NCBI GenBank assembly: GCA_035517655.1 | Contig: DATIYJ010000068.1 | Span: 1 to 49,844 of the forward strand | DNA: 49,844 nucleotides | Origin: Nitrospiria bacterium | Lineage (GTDB): Bacteria > Nitrospirota > Nitrospiria > JACQBZ01 | Reading direction: 5' to 3' | Part shown: positions 21,721-30,437 of the stretch, piece after piece | How positions within the stretch are numbered: the stretch's first letter is position 1 | Layout of the letters: the number at the start of each line of letters is the position of its first letter | Translations under genes and position numbers: made by a program | Notes under the pieces: model-generated | The model's database searches: none | The model's input: the letters and a program-made list of their open reading frames with translations, nothing else | What the model was told of the DNA's origin: nothing

Positions 21721-22065
21721 AATTTTGAGGAGTTACGATCGTGATCTCTCCTCATCGGAAGGCCCGTGGTTCCGTCTCCCTCTCCAGGACGGCTTTTCCG
21801 CCGTCGGATGCATCCCATCCTTTTCGAATTAATCCATTCGACCCTCCGCGGCCGAGGCGTGTCGATCTACCCAGTGAGCACGGTGAACGAGAGGGGGAGG
21901 ACTTCGGCGAGCTCCGTCGAGCCGCTTTGCCGGTGAAGTAAGCGAGGAGCTGGCTCCGCCAGTCCGAGCGCGGGGTCTGGGGGCATCGGAGGAGCAACAG
22001 CACCGCACGGGCCCCCAGATCAGATCGGGGGCGACGCGAGCCACAATCATTGAGGAAGCATCGTC
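21721..22065 (+). ncRNA. Candidate structured leader or small RNA before zapB-zapA
   Basis: About 345 nt without a convincing gene. Visible hairpins: GAGGAG...CTCCTC at 21728-21755; GACGGC-TTTTCC-GCCGTC near 21790-21807; and GTCTGGGGGC...GCCCCCAGAT at about 21976-22019. The stretch is GC-rich with many short self-complementary blocks. A 66-codon frame from GTG 21741 has a GAGGAG site 8 nt upstream, but its Arg/Pro/Ser-rich product looks like noise. The paired GTCTGGGGGC/GCCCCCAGAT resembles palindromic intergenic repeats I recall from related genomes. No T-tract terminator is seen before zapB, so a long 5' leader is as likely as an independent RNA. Confidence 0.4.
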
Positions 22066-22344
22066 ATGCCCATCGATCAAATGACGCTGTTGGAAAAGCG
22101 CGTGCACCAGATCTTGGAATTGGTGAAGCGTTTGAGACAGGACAACGCTGTTTTAGAACAAAAGCTCAGGGCGATCTCTCAACGGTTGGCCAAGCGGGAG
22201 CGCGATACGCTTCGTTGGAACCATGACCGGGTTCGGTTACGCTCCCGGGTGAAACAAATCCTGTCCGAAATGGAGACCTGGTCGGGCCGTTTGGATCCGG
22301 CGGAACCGACCGATGCGAGGTCCAGAAAACGAGGGGAGACGTGA
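22066..22344 (+). CDS. ZapB-like coiled-coil cell-division protein
   Basis: A 92-residue protein whose first 70 residues form one continuous coiled coil (LLEKRVHQILELVKRLRQDNAVLEQKLRAISQRLAKRERDTL), as in ZapB. Its stop overlaps the zapA GTG start (GTGA), so the two are translated together, a common arrangement in which the ZapB-like protein binds ZapA at the FtsZ ring. GAGGAAG lies upstream of the ATG at 22066. Confidence 0.7.
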   Translation: MPIDQMTLLEKRVHQILELVKRLRQDNAVLEQKLRAISQRLAKRERDTLRWNHDRVRLRSRVKQILSEMETWSGRLDPAEPTDARSRKRGET

Positions 22345-22637
22345 AAAAACAGGTTGAGGTTGAAATCTACGGCCAGCGTTATACCATCGCGGGGGAGGCG
22401 GATGAGCAGTACGTCGGCAAATTGGCGCGCTACGTGGACGGAAAGATGCACGAGCTGGCCAAGACCGGCAAGAATTTTCCCGCCACCAAACTGGCCCTGC
22501 TGGCGGCCGTCAATATTACCCACGAGCTTTTTCAGCTGCGGCAGGATAAGCAGGTCAAAGAAAACTTGATCGAGAAAAAAGCCAAGGACCTCATCGAGAA
22601 TATCGAAGAGCAGTTCGGAGATCTCAAGTTGTATTAA
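22341..22637 (+). CDS. zapA: Cell division protein ZapA
   Basis: A 98-residue protein: VEVEIYGQRYTIAGEADEQYVGKLARYVDGKMHELAKTG is the conserved beta-alpha head, and LALLAAVNITHELFQLRQDKQ leads into the C-terminal coiled coil. ZapA tetramers cross-link FtsZ filaments. The start is a GTG overlapping the upstream stop. Confidence 0.9.
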   Translation: MKKQVEVEIYGQRYTIAGEADEQYVGKLARYVDGKMHELAKTGKNFPATKLALLAAVNITHELFQLRQDKQVKENLIEKKAKDLIENIEEQFGDLKLY

Positions 22638-22729
22638 TTTGATCCGCTTGGCCGGCGATTTGCAGGAGCCCTGCTTCCTTTGCCCCGTCCGTCAACGCTT
22701 CCTTCCCCAAAATAATCTTGAATAAAGAA

Positions 22730-25700
22730 CTAGGCCGTTGCCGTTGTGGAGGACTCGGTAGTCAGGGGGGAAGGGTCAAGTGCGGTGTGGCCGTTGCCGT
22801 TGGCTTCCAGCTTGATCGAGACCAGCTTGGAGACCCCGGCCTCTTCCATCGTGACCCCGTAGAGAAGATCGGCGTGTTCCATGGTCCGCTTGTTATGCGT
22901 GATGATCAGGAACTGGGAATGGTCCGTCATCTCGCGGAGCACCTTCAGGAATCGACGGATGTTCTCCTCGTCCAGGGGGGCGTCGATCTCATCCAGAATG
23001 CAGAAGGGACTGGGGTGGATCAGAAAACTGGCAAACAGCAGGGCGATTGCCGTGAGTGCCTTTTCTCCTCCGGATAGAAGGCTGATGCTCTTCAGGCGCT
23101 TCCCCGGCGGCTGGGCCACGATTTCGATCCCCGACTCCAGCGGATTGCTCTCATCAAGCAGGACCAGATCGGCCTGTCCGCCCACGAAGAAATTCTGGAA
23201 GACCTCCTTGAATTTCTCGCGCAGCGCCGAATAGGTCGAAAAAAACATCTCCTTGGTGGTCCGGTTGATCTTCGAGATGGCGGACTCCAAATCCTCAATC
23301 GACTGGGTGAGGTCGGTCTCCTGTGTCGTCAGAAACCGGTGCCGCTCATCCAGTTCTTTGTACTCATCGATGGCGGCCAGGTTTACGGGGCCCAACTCCT
23401 CCAACTTGGCCCGCAGCTCGTTCAATCGTTCCTGAACCGGGTTTGGATCGATCGGGTCCGTGACCCCTTCGGCCGCGTCTTCAAGAACGGTTTGGTGGAG
23501 ACTGGAGGCCTGCTCGACCAAGTGCTCGATCCGCAGTTTCAATTCGGTCTGTCGCACTTCCAGTTCGTTGTGAAGTTTTTCCACACGGCCCCGGTCGGCC
23601 CGGATCTGGCCCAGCTGGTCTTCCAACTGCTTGATCTGCCCCAGATCCGCCGTGTAGCCTTCGGTCTCGACCGACAGCCGCTGCTGTGTCTCGAAGAGTT
23701 GGGCACTTAACGCGCCGATGGCCTTTTCGGTTTCCTCAATGTCCTGGCGGGCGGCGAGGCTTTTCGATTCCAGAGTCGTCATTTCGGAAGCCTGCCGCTG
23801 TTGGTGTTCTTTTAACAAAGCTTGTTCTTCCCGCAGGCGGAGCCGCTCTTTGGACAGCGCCTCTTCCCGTTGAACCAGCGCCGAGACATCCACCTTCAGC
23901 TGGGTTACCTCGGAACGAAGAAGGTTCTGTCGCTCGGAGGAGGTTTTGGCTGTTTCTTGGAGACGAGCGAGTTCCGTCTCGATCCGTTCCTGCTCCTGCT
24001 GTCGAATGTCCAAGTGGCGTAAGGCCTCGGCCAGGGCCTGCTCCGCCGTGCCGGCTTCTTGGGCTTCCTGGGTGTGTTCGATCTGTAACAAACCTCGTCG
24101 CTCTTCCAAACGGATACGGTCCGCTTCCAGAAGCGCGATTTTCTGACGCTGCGATGCAAGGATTGATTCCTCTTGCTGCCGTTGTTCGAGTTGGTCCTGT
24201 TGTCGGTGTTGAACCCGCTCTAAATCCACGGCGAGCGCGGCTTTTTCAGCCTCGGACCGGACCAACTCGGTTTCGAGTTGCCTGATTTGGTCCTCCGCCT
24301 CCCGGATTTCCCGCCGGGTTAGGAGCAGTCCCTGCTGCGATCCGGTGCGCTGCCCGGCCCAAAGCAATCCGCTTGGGTAAAGAACTTCTCCTTCCAGGGT
24401 CACGATCGTATAGCCGATCCGAAGGCGGCTCCAAAGTCCGAAGGCGGCATCGAGATCCTGAACCAGAAGAACATCGCCCAAAAGGGCTTGGGCCGCGTCT
24501 TCAAAACCGGCTTTCACCTTAATTTGATACAACACCGGCCCGATGAAGCCCTCAAACGCTTCACCGGAGGAATGAACCTGGGCTGTGCGGGTCAGGCGCG
24601 GGAGCCGGGGCAGGAAAGCCCCGCGGCCGATTTGGGCCGATTTCATGGACTGAATAATTTTCCGGATGGTCGTGTGGTCATCCAAGAGCAGGCCCCGGAG
24701 TTGGTCGCCTAAAACGGCTTCGATGGCCGGTTCAAGGGCCTTTGGTACCTCGAAGAGGTCGGCCACAATACCGTGAAGACGGTTCCGGAGTTCGGGTCGT
24801 TCGGAAAGCCAGGCCAGGATCCCCGCCTGGGTCGTCATCATCGCTTTTTCGTTCTCCTTCAGCGAAGTGAGACGGGCCTGCGCGAGTGTCAGCGCCTCCC
24901 GCTGTCCTAAAATGGTCTCGGTTTGCGTCGCGAGTGCGGTTTGTTTTTGGGCAAACTCCTCGGCCAGACGGGTTCCTTCGGCCTGGATCCGGTTCAGTGC
25001 TTCTTGGAGGTCGGCCAAGCGGGATTGTTCCGCTCCCACGAGTTCCCGCATCTGATCGAGTTGTTGATTCACCGATGACAACTCGGACTGGCCCTTGTCT
25101 TGGATTCGTTGGATCTCCTTCTTGCGTGACTCGATCGAGGCCACGCGATTTTTGACCTCGGTCACCTCCGCCAGGGTCTCAAACAGCCGGGTCTTGTTGG
25201 CTTCAAGCGCGGCGTCCTGGACGGCGCGCTCCTCTTCCACCCCGACCAGCGAGGTTTCCCGGTCCGTCAATCGACCCTGCCGTTCCGATAGAGCCGTGGC
25301 CACTTCATGTTGTTGCCGTTCCGTCTCCTCCCCTTGTGTTACGGATTGCGTGACGGACTGTTCGAGGCGCGACCGTTCCTGAACAAGCTTGGCCCGCTGC
25401 TCTTCCCATGAATGGATCTGGCTCCGTAACAGCTCGATCCGGTTTTCTTGCCGATGGATCAGGGTTTGGGTGTCGTAGACGGCCTGTTTCAACGAAGAGA
25501 GGGCCGCCTCTTTTTGGAGGGCACCGGTTTTAATCGATTGCAGCTCGGCCTCGGTCCTGGACAGCGCGGCCAGGAGCGCGGATTCATTCGTCTTTAGATC
25601 GGCGATCTGGCGCAAGACTTCGTAGAGCGTCGTCAGACGATCCCGGTATTCCGAAACCAGAAGTTTCAGCTCCAAGTCTCGGGCCTCGGTCCGGAGGGTC

Positions 25701-26356
25701 TGGTAGATCTCCGCCTTCTTAACCTGCCGGTCAAGGGTGTTGGTCTGCCGTTTGACCTCGCCGATGATGTCCCGGACGCGGAGGAGGTTTTGCTGGGTGG
25801 CGTCCAACTTGCGTTCGGCTTCGGCCTTCCGTATTTTATATTTGGAGATGCCGGCCGTTTCCTCGATCAGTTCGCGACGCTCGAGCGGGGAGGCGTTTAA
25901 GAGCTGATCGACCTTTCCCTGTTCGATAATGGTATGACCTTTGTGACCTGCACCCGTGTCGATGAGAAGGTCGCGGATGTCTTTTAAGCGGCAGGGGGTC
26001 TTATTGATCAGGTATTCGCTCTCGCCGGTTCGGAATAATCGGCGACTAATCGCGATCTCCTGGTAATCTCCGAACTGGCCGGCGATTTCTCCGGTGACAT
26101 CGCCGACGGTCAGAATGACTTGTGAAAGGTTCAGGGGTCGGCGCGTTTCGCTGCCGTTAAAGATCACATCCTCCATCCGGTCGGAACGGAGAGCCTTGGT
26201 GCTCTGCTCTCCCAGGACCCAGAGCACGGCGTCTACGATGTTGCTCTTCCCGCAGCCATTCGGTCCCACGATCGCCGTGATCCCGGGTTGAAACGCCACC
26301 ACGGTCGCTTCGGCGAACGATTTGAACCCGATCAACTCCAGTTTTTTAAGGTACAT
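22730..26356 (-). CDS. smc: Chromosome segregation protein SMC
   Basis: A 1208-residue protein of standard SMC length. Head: MYLKKLELIGFKSFAEATVVAFQPGITAIVGPNGCGKSN (Walker A) and, near the C-terminus, LSGGEKALTAIALLFA (ABC signature) and FCILDEIDAPLDEEN (Walker B). Two long coiled coils flank a hinge at ~520-680 (LHGIVADLFEVPKALEPAIEAVLGDQLRGLLLDD, then LEGEVLYPSGLLWAGQ). The C-terminal tail (ANGNGHTALDPSPLTTESSTTATA) is low complexity. It compacts and segregates DNA with ScpAB, which are not in this window. The gene is convergent with zapA; the 92 bp between them hold only a weak hairpin (GCAGG/CCTGC). Confidence 0.97.
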   Translation of the reverse strand: MYLKKLELIGFKSFAEATVVAFQPGITAIVGPNGCGKSNIVDAVLWVLGEQSTKALRSDRMEDVIFNGSETRRPLNLSQVILTVGDVTGEIAGQFGDYQEIAISRRLFRTGESEYLINKTPCRLKDIRDLLIDTGAGHKGHTIIEQGKVDQLLNASPLERRELIEETAGISKYKIRKAEAERKLDATQQNLLRVRDIIGEVKRQTNTLDRQVKKAEIYQTLRTEARDLELKLLVSEYRDRLTTLYEVLRQIADLKTNESALLAALSRTEAELQSIKTGALQKEAALSSLKQAVYDTQTLIHRQENRIELLRSQIHSWEEQRAKLVQERSRLEQSVTQSVTQGEETERQQHEVATALSERQGRLTDRETSLVGVEEERAVQDAALEANKTRLFETLAEVTEVKNRVASIESRKKEIQRIQDKGQSELSSVNQQLDQMRELVGAEQSRLADLQEALNRIQAEGTRLAEEFAQKQTALATQTETILGQREALTLAQARLTSLKENEKAMMTTQAGILAWLSERPELRNRLHGIVADLFEVPKALEPAIEAVLGDQLRGLLLDDHTTIRKIIQSMKSAQIGRGAFLPRLPRLTRTAQVHSSGEAFEGFIGPVLYQIKVKAGFEDAAQALLGDVLLVQDLDAAFGLWSRLRIGYTIVTLEGEVLYPSGLLWAGQRTGSQQGLLLTRREIREAEDQIRQLETELVRSEAEKAALAVDLERVQHRQQDQLEQRQQEESILASQRQKIALLEADRIRLEERRGLLQIEHTQEAQEAGTAEQALAEALRHLDIRQQEQERIETELARLQETAKTSSERQNLLRSEVTQLKVDVSALVQREEALSKERLRLREEQALLKEHQQRQASEMTTLESKSLAARQDIEETEKAIGALSAQLFETQQRLSVETEGYTADLGQIKQLEDQLGQIRADRGRVEKLHNELEVRQTELKLRIEHLVEQASSLHQTVLEDAAEGVTDPIDPNPVQERLNELRAKLEELGPVNLAAIDEYKELDERHRFLTTQETDLTQSIEDLESAISKINRTTKEMFFSTYSALREKFKEVFQNFFVGGQADLVLLDESNPLESGIEIVAQPPGKRLKSISLLSGGEKALTAIALLFASFLIHPSPFCILDEIDAPLDEENIRRFLKVLREMTDHSQFLIITHNKRTMEHADLLYGVTMEEAGVSKLVSIKLEANGNGHTALDPSPLTTESSTTATA

Positions 26357-26514
26357 ATGCCTCCATGGTTATTCAGGTGGCAAAACCGGATCTGCTTGTC
26401 GCAGTTTGACAAAAACCTATAACATATCCAAATGATGAAGTAAAGAAAAAAATACAAGATTGAGTGGTTATGGACATCGGGTACTACAATATCCAGTGTG
26501 TATATCCCTATCGG

Positions 26515-26543
26515 TTGACGCGCTCGGTTCAATGGTGTTATCT
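26515..26543 (+). promoter_or_regulatory. sigma70-type promoter of the NYN-LOTUS gene
   Basis: TTGACG (26515-26520), 17-nt spacer, TTATCT (26538-26543). The leader to the ATG at 26568 is about 18 nt and contains GGGAGA. Confidence 0.55.
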
Positions 26544-26567
26544 TCATGTCGTGAAGGGAGACGACGG

Positions 26568-27332
26568 ATGGCGGTATCGGAAGAATCCAGGCTGGCGCTT
26601 TTCATTGATCTGGAAAACATCGCGCTCGGCGTGCGCGAGGCCAAGTATTCCAGCTTCGAAATCAGCAAGGTCTTGGCTCGCTTGGTGGAGAAGGGCAAGT
26701 TGATCGTCAAGAAGGCCTATGCCGACTGGGATGTTTATAAGGAATACAAGCGCGCCTTTCACGAGGCCGGCATCGAGCTGATCGATATTCCGCACAAACG
26801 CTACAGCGGGAAAAACAGCGCCGACATCAAGCTGGTCGTGGACGCGATGGAGTTGGCTGCCTCGAAAGAGCATGTCAACATCTTTGTGATCGCGTCCGGC
26901 GACAGCGATTTCACGCCGCTGGTCTCGAAGCTGAAGGAAAACGACAAGCATGTCATCGGGGTGGGCGTGAAGAATTCCACCTCGGTGCTGTTGTCCTCGA
27001 ACTGCGATGAATTTATCTACTACGAAGACCTCGTGCGCACCCCGAAGTCGAAGCCCAAGGCCGTCGCCCAGTTGCCGGAAAAGAAAAAGGAATGTTTTGA
27101 ACTTCTCCTCGAAACGATCGAAGCGCTGCAGAGGGAGGACAAGGAGGTGATCTGGGGTTCCATGGTGAAGCAGACCATGAAGCGCAAGCAGCCCTCGTTC
27201 AATGAATCCTACTACGGTTACAGCTCCTTCAGCAAGCTGCTTGAGGATGCGGCGAAGCATGAACTGATCAAGATCACCCACGACGCGAAAAGCCGTTCCT
27301 ACATCGTCACCCCCCTCATGGAAGCCCCATAA
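26568..27332 (+). CDS. NYN domain and OST-HTH/LOTUS protein
   Basis: A 254-residue protein. Residues ~1-145 are a NYN (PIN-like) nuclease domain: LALFIDLENIALGV with the first acidic residue, SADIKLVVDAMELA, and VNIFVIASGDSDFTPLVSKLKENDKHVIGVG with the D-S-D metal-binding site. Residues ~170-250 match OST-HTH/LOTUS: ECFELLLETIEALQ...QTMKRKQPSFNESYYGYSSFSKLLEDAAKHELIKIT. The family combines an RNA-processing nuclease with an RNA-binding winged helix (LabA/MARF1-like). The ATG at 26568 has GGGAGA upstream; the extension to 26460 precedes the promoter. Confidence 0.85.
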   Translation: MAVSEESRLALFIDLENIALGVREAKYSSFEISKVLARLVEKGKLIVKKAYADWDVYKEYKRAFHEAGIELIDIPHKRYSGKNSADIKLVVDAMELAASKEHVNIFVIASGDSDFTPLVSKLKENDKHVIGVGVKNSTSVLLSSNCDEFIYYEDLVRTPKSKPKAVAQLPEKKKECFELLLETIEALQREDKEVIWGSMVKQTMKRKQPSFNESYYGYSSFSKLLEDAAKHELIKITHDAKSRSYIVTPLMEAP

Positions 27333-27435
27333 ATCAACCGCCGGTCCGTTTGCGTCTCACGAGAATGGAATGCTATAGTACCGGTCGGAAAGTGCATCGC
27401 ATCCGGTTCAATTCTTCGTACGGAAGGAGTCGGTC

Positions 27436-27687
27436 ATGAAAAAGATCCTTGCGAGTCTGATCATAGTCTCTACGGTCGTATTCAGTTCCTGGGCGATGGC
27501 TCAGACGGGCGGCGGGTATATGATGAGTGATGAAGGCCGTCACTACGGTTTGATGGGCGGCTACTTTTGGTGGTGGGGACTGTACGGCCTGGTCAGGGCG
27601 GCGATCGTCCTGTTCGGCCTGTGGCTGCTTTATCGCATCACCGTCGCGGTCGAAAAGATCGCGGGTTCGAAGCTGAAAGGGGGATGA
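27436..27687 (+). CDS. Small exported or membrane protein
   Basis: An 83-residue protein with a signal peptide (MKKILASLIIVSTVVFSSWAMAQ) and one later hydrophobic helix (GLYGLVRAAIVLFGLWLLYRITVAV). Between them lies a Gly/Tyr/Trp/Met-rich stretch (GGGYMMSDEGRHYGLMGGYFWWW). GGAAGGAG lies before the ATG. It overlaps the next gene's first possible ATG, so the two are likely co-expressed. I do not recognise the family; Met and His residues could bind metal, but that is speculative. Confidence 0.7.
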   Translation: MKKILASLIIVSTVVFSSWAMAQTGGGYMMSDEGRHYGLMGGYFWWWGLYGLVRAAIVLFGLWLLYRITVAVEKIAGSKLKGG

Positions 27688-27689
27688 TG

Positions 27690-28127
27690 ATGGCCAACGA
27701 AGAGATGTGCGAACTGCCGGCCTACCGGGTTTCGGACGAGGAAGCCCGCAGGGTGATGGACCGATACAAAACGATCGCGGTGGTCGGTCTGTCCGGCAAT
27801 CCCGAAAAACCGAGTCACTATGTTCCGAAGTATCTTATAGAGCACGGCTACACCGTCATTCCGGTGAACCCGACGGCCAAGGGAGAAATCCTGGGTCAAA
27901 AAGTTTATGCCGGCCTGAAGGATGTTCCGCAGAAGATCGAGATCGTCGATATTTTCCGGCCGCCGAAAGATGTTCCTCCGATTGTGGAGGCCGCGATCGC
28001 CATCGGAGCGAAGGTGGTCTGGATGCAGGAGGGGATCGTGAACAACGCCGCGGCCGAGAGGGCCAAAGCCGCGGGCCTGACCGTCATCATGGACAAATGC
28101 ATGATGAAGGTCCATCGCATGCGTTAG
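27690..28127 (+). CDS. CoA-binding protein (YccU family)
   Basis: A 145-residue Rossmann-fold protein: YKTIAVVGLSGNPEKPSHYVPKYLIEHGYTVIPVNPTAKGEILGQKVYAGLKDVPQKIEIVDIFRPPKDVPPIVEAAIAIGAKVVWMQEGIVNNAAAERAKAAGLTVIMDKCMMKVH, the complete CoA_binding_2 pattern including the terminal M-D-K-C-M-x-x-x-H. The role is unproven in most bacteria. Three consecutive ATG codons (27684, 27687, 27690) follow GGGGG; the third has the best spacing. Confidence 0.85.
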   Translation: MANEEMCELPAYRVSDEEARRVMDRYKTIAVVGLSGNPEKPSHYVPKYLIEHGYTVIPVNPTAKGEILGQKVYAGLKDVPQKIEIVDIFRPPKDVPPIVEAAIAIGAKVVWMQEGIVNNAAAERAKAAGLTVIMDKCMMKVHRMR

Positions 28128-28171
28128 CGTGCGCAATGTGACGGGGCCGCAGCGCCACCCGTTCGGTTGAT

Positions 28172-30394
28172 TTATTTTCCGCGCCTCCTTTTTTGCCCCC
28201 TCTCTCGTCTCGGGGGCGCCGGTCTCTCGTTCGAAATTATTTTGCCGCCCTCATCCACCAGCCGGAAGTCGGCTTGGCGTTTGATCAGGTCCACTTTTTC
28301 GACCCGGACCTTGACGCGATCCGCGAGCCGGAAGATCCGTCGGCGACGGCGGCCTATCAGTCGGTGCTGCTTTTCTTCGTAGATGTAATAGTCGTCCGGG
28401 ATCGAACTGATATGGACCAGCCCTTCCACGAACATTTCTTCCAACTCGACGAAGAACCCGAACGCCGTCACGCCCGTGATGAAGCCGAAATACTCCTCGC
28501 CTTCCTTGTCCGACAGAAAACGGACCTTCTTTAAGTCCACCGCCTCGCGCTCGGCCTCCATCGACGCGCGTTCACGTTCCGAGCTGGTCTGTGCGATTTC
28601 GGGCAGGAGTTTTTGGAGCAGGTCCAGGCGATGGGCCGAAAATGCCTTCTGATGAAGCAGCTCTTTGACCAGACGATGGACGATCAGGTCTGGATACCGT
28701 CGGATCGGCGAGGTGAAGTGTGTATAGTCTTCGAACGCCAGGCCGAAATGGCCGACGTTTTGGGTCGAATATTTGGCCTGCTTCATCGATCGCAGCAGCA
28801 CATGATTGATCAGCCGTTCCTCGGGCCGCCCCTTGACCTGATCGAGAACGGATTGAAAGGCCTTCGGTCGGATTTTTCCGGCGTCCGATCCGGATTTAGG
28901 ATTTGCGAACCGCAATCCGAAGCTTCCGATGAACTGGACGAAGTCGTGGATCTTTTCGGGGTCCGGCACGTCATGAATGCGGTAGATGAACGGGATTTTC
29001 AGTTCCGTCATATGCTCGGCTACGGTCCGGTTGGCCGCCAGCATGAATTCCTCGATCATCCGGTGGGCGATATGGCGTTCCTCGCGGATGATGTCCGTGG
29101 TCTGGCCCTGGAGGTCCAAAATAATCTCCGGTTCGGGCAGGTCGAAATCGATGCTTCCGTTTTGCGCGCGGACCGCCATGAGCCGGCGACAGAGCTCTTC
29201 CATCAACTCAAAATCATGAAGGAGATAATCATACGTCCGGCGCAATTCCGGGTCCTTATCCACCAGGATCTTCTTGACGGCCGTGTAGGTCATCCGTTCG
29301 TTGCTCCGGATGACGCTTTCATAGATATCGTACTCCGCCCGTTGTCCTTGAGCGTCAAACACCATCTCCGCCGTCAGGGTGAGCCGGTCGACCTTGGGAT
29401 TGAGGCTGCAGATTCCGTTCGACAGTCGTTCGGGAAACATCGGAACGACCTGGTCGGGGAAATAGACGCTCGTGCCCCGGTGGCGGGCCTCCAGATCGAG
29501 CGGGGAATCCCAGGGGACGTAATGGCCGACATCGGCGATATGGACCCAGAGCCGGATCCGGCCGTGGGGCAGCCGTTGGACCGAAACGGCGTCGTCGAAA
29601 TCACGCGCCCGTTCGCCGTCAATCGTGACGGTGTTGAGATTCCGAAGATCTCGCCGGGTTCGGATGCCGTCGGCCGCGACCGTTTCTGGAACGGCCTCGG
29701 TGTCGAGGAGGACCTTCTTGGGAAACACCTTGGGAAGACCGAATTCGGCGATCACCATCTCGGTGTCGATCTTGGGATCGCCGGCCTGTCCCAGGACCTG
29801 AACGATTTTTCCTTCCGGGTTCCGGTTTTGGGTGGGGTAGGACACGATCTCGGCCACGACCAAGTCGCCGTCTTTCGCACCGGCGGCGCTGTCGGGGCTG
29901 ACATACACGTCCCGGCCGATCCGCTTTTCGGTGGGAACGATGAACCCGAACTCCCGGCCCGACTCAAACCGGCCGACGATCTGGGTCATCCCCCGTTCCA
30001 GGACGCGGATGATCCGTCCTTCCCGTCGGCCGTCCGCCTTGGTCGCCTCGATCCTCGCCACGACGCGGTCGCCGTGCATCGCCTCCAGCATATTTCGTCG
30101 GCCGATAAAGAGATCCGGCTCCCCGGTTTTCTCGGAGAGAACAAACCCGAATCCGTCCGGATGGCATTGAAGTCGGCCGGTCACCAGGTTCATCTTTCCG
30201 GGGAGGCCGTAGCGGTTGTCCTTGATCTCGACCAACTCGCCGTCTCGTATGATTTCCTGCAAACGTGCGAGAAACGCCGAGCGGTGTTTCTTCGGGATGC
30301 CGAGCGAGCGCATCAGTTCTCGGAGTAACATGGGATGCGCGGTCTGTTTCTCGATCCGTTTGAGGATTTCTTGGCGTGATGGAAAGATCGGAAT
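28172..30394 (-). CDS. rnr: Ribonuclease R, probable ATT start
   Basis: A 740-residue RNB-family exoribonuclease. Order: N-terminal winged helix (LKRIEKQTAHPMLLRELMRSLGIPKKHRSAFLARLQEI), cold-shock domains (MNLVTGRLQCHPDGFGFVLSE), RNB catalytic core (TVTIDGERARDFDDAVSVQRL, with the metal-binding aspartates) and C-terminal S1 domain (FGFITGVTAFGFFVELEEMFVEGLVHISSI). The first ATG (30331) would remove the first helix of the winged helix. Upstream, codon ATT at 30394 lies 8 nt after AGGAG and restores it; no ATG, GTG or TTG is available there. It degrades structured RNA. It lies 43 bp after fabH in the same operon. Confidence 0.85.
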   Translation of the reverse strand: MPIFPSRQEILKRIEKQTAHPMLLRELMRSLGIPKKHRSAFLARLQEIIRDGELVEIKDNRYGLPGKMNLVTGRLQCHPDGFGFVLSEKTGEPDLFIGRRNMLEAMHGDRVVARIEATKADGRREGRIIRVLERGMTQIVGRFESGREFGFIVPTEKRIGRDVYVSPDSAAGAKDGDLVVAEIVSYPTQNRNPEGKIVQVLGQAGDPKIDTEMVIAEFGLPKVFPKKVLLDTEAVPETVAADGIRTRRDLRNLNTVTIDGERARDFDDAVSVQRLPHGRIRLWVHIADVGHYVPWDSPLDLEARHRGTSVYFPDQVVPMFPERLSNGICSLNPKVDRLTLTAEMVFDAQGQRAEYDIYESVIRSNERMTYTAVKKILVDKDPELRRTYDYLLHDFELMEELCRRLMAVRAQNGSIDFDLPEPEIILDLQGQTTDIIREERHIAHRMIEEFMLAANRTVAEHMTELKIPFIYRIHDVPDPEKIHDFVQFIGSFGLRFANPKSGSDAGKIRPKAFQSVLDQVKGRPEERLINHVLLRSMKQAKYSTQNVGHFGLAFEDYTHFTSPIRRYPDLIVHRLVKELLHQKAFSAHRLDLLQKLLPEIAQTSSERERASMEAEREAVDLKKVRFLSDKEGEEYFGFITGVTAFGFFVELEEMFVEGLVHISSIPDDYYIYEEKQHRLIGRRRRRIFRLADRVKVRVEKVDLIKRQADFRLVDEGGKIISNERPAPPRRERGQKRRRGK

Positions 30395-30437
30395 CGAAGG
30401 ATCTCCTAAGAACGTTTTATGATTTGAGCGACCCTAT

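Noticed and set aside
21721-22065. Firm assignment of the leader as 6S RNA or SRP RNA
   Set aside because: I could not find the SRP domain IV motif or a 6S-type closing stem with central bubble; only a generic structured RNA is supported.
21752-22107. Minus-strand frames (83 and 92 codons) in the zapB leader
   Set aside because: Composition is Arg/Ser/Pro-rich, overlaps hairpins and the zapB start, and shows no ribosome site or family resemblance.
22638-22729. Intrinsic terminator between zapA and smc
   Set aside because: The only hairpin (GCAGG-AGC-CCTGC region) has a 5-bp stem and no T-run on either strand, so it is too weak to call.
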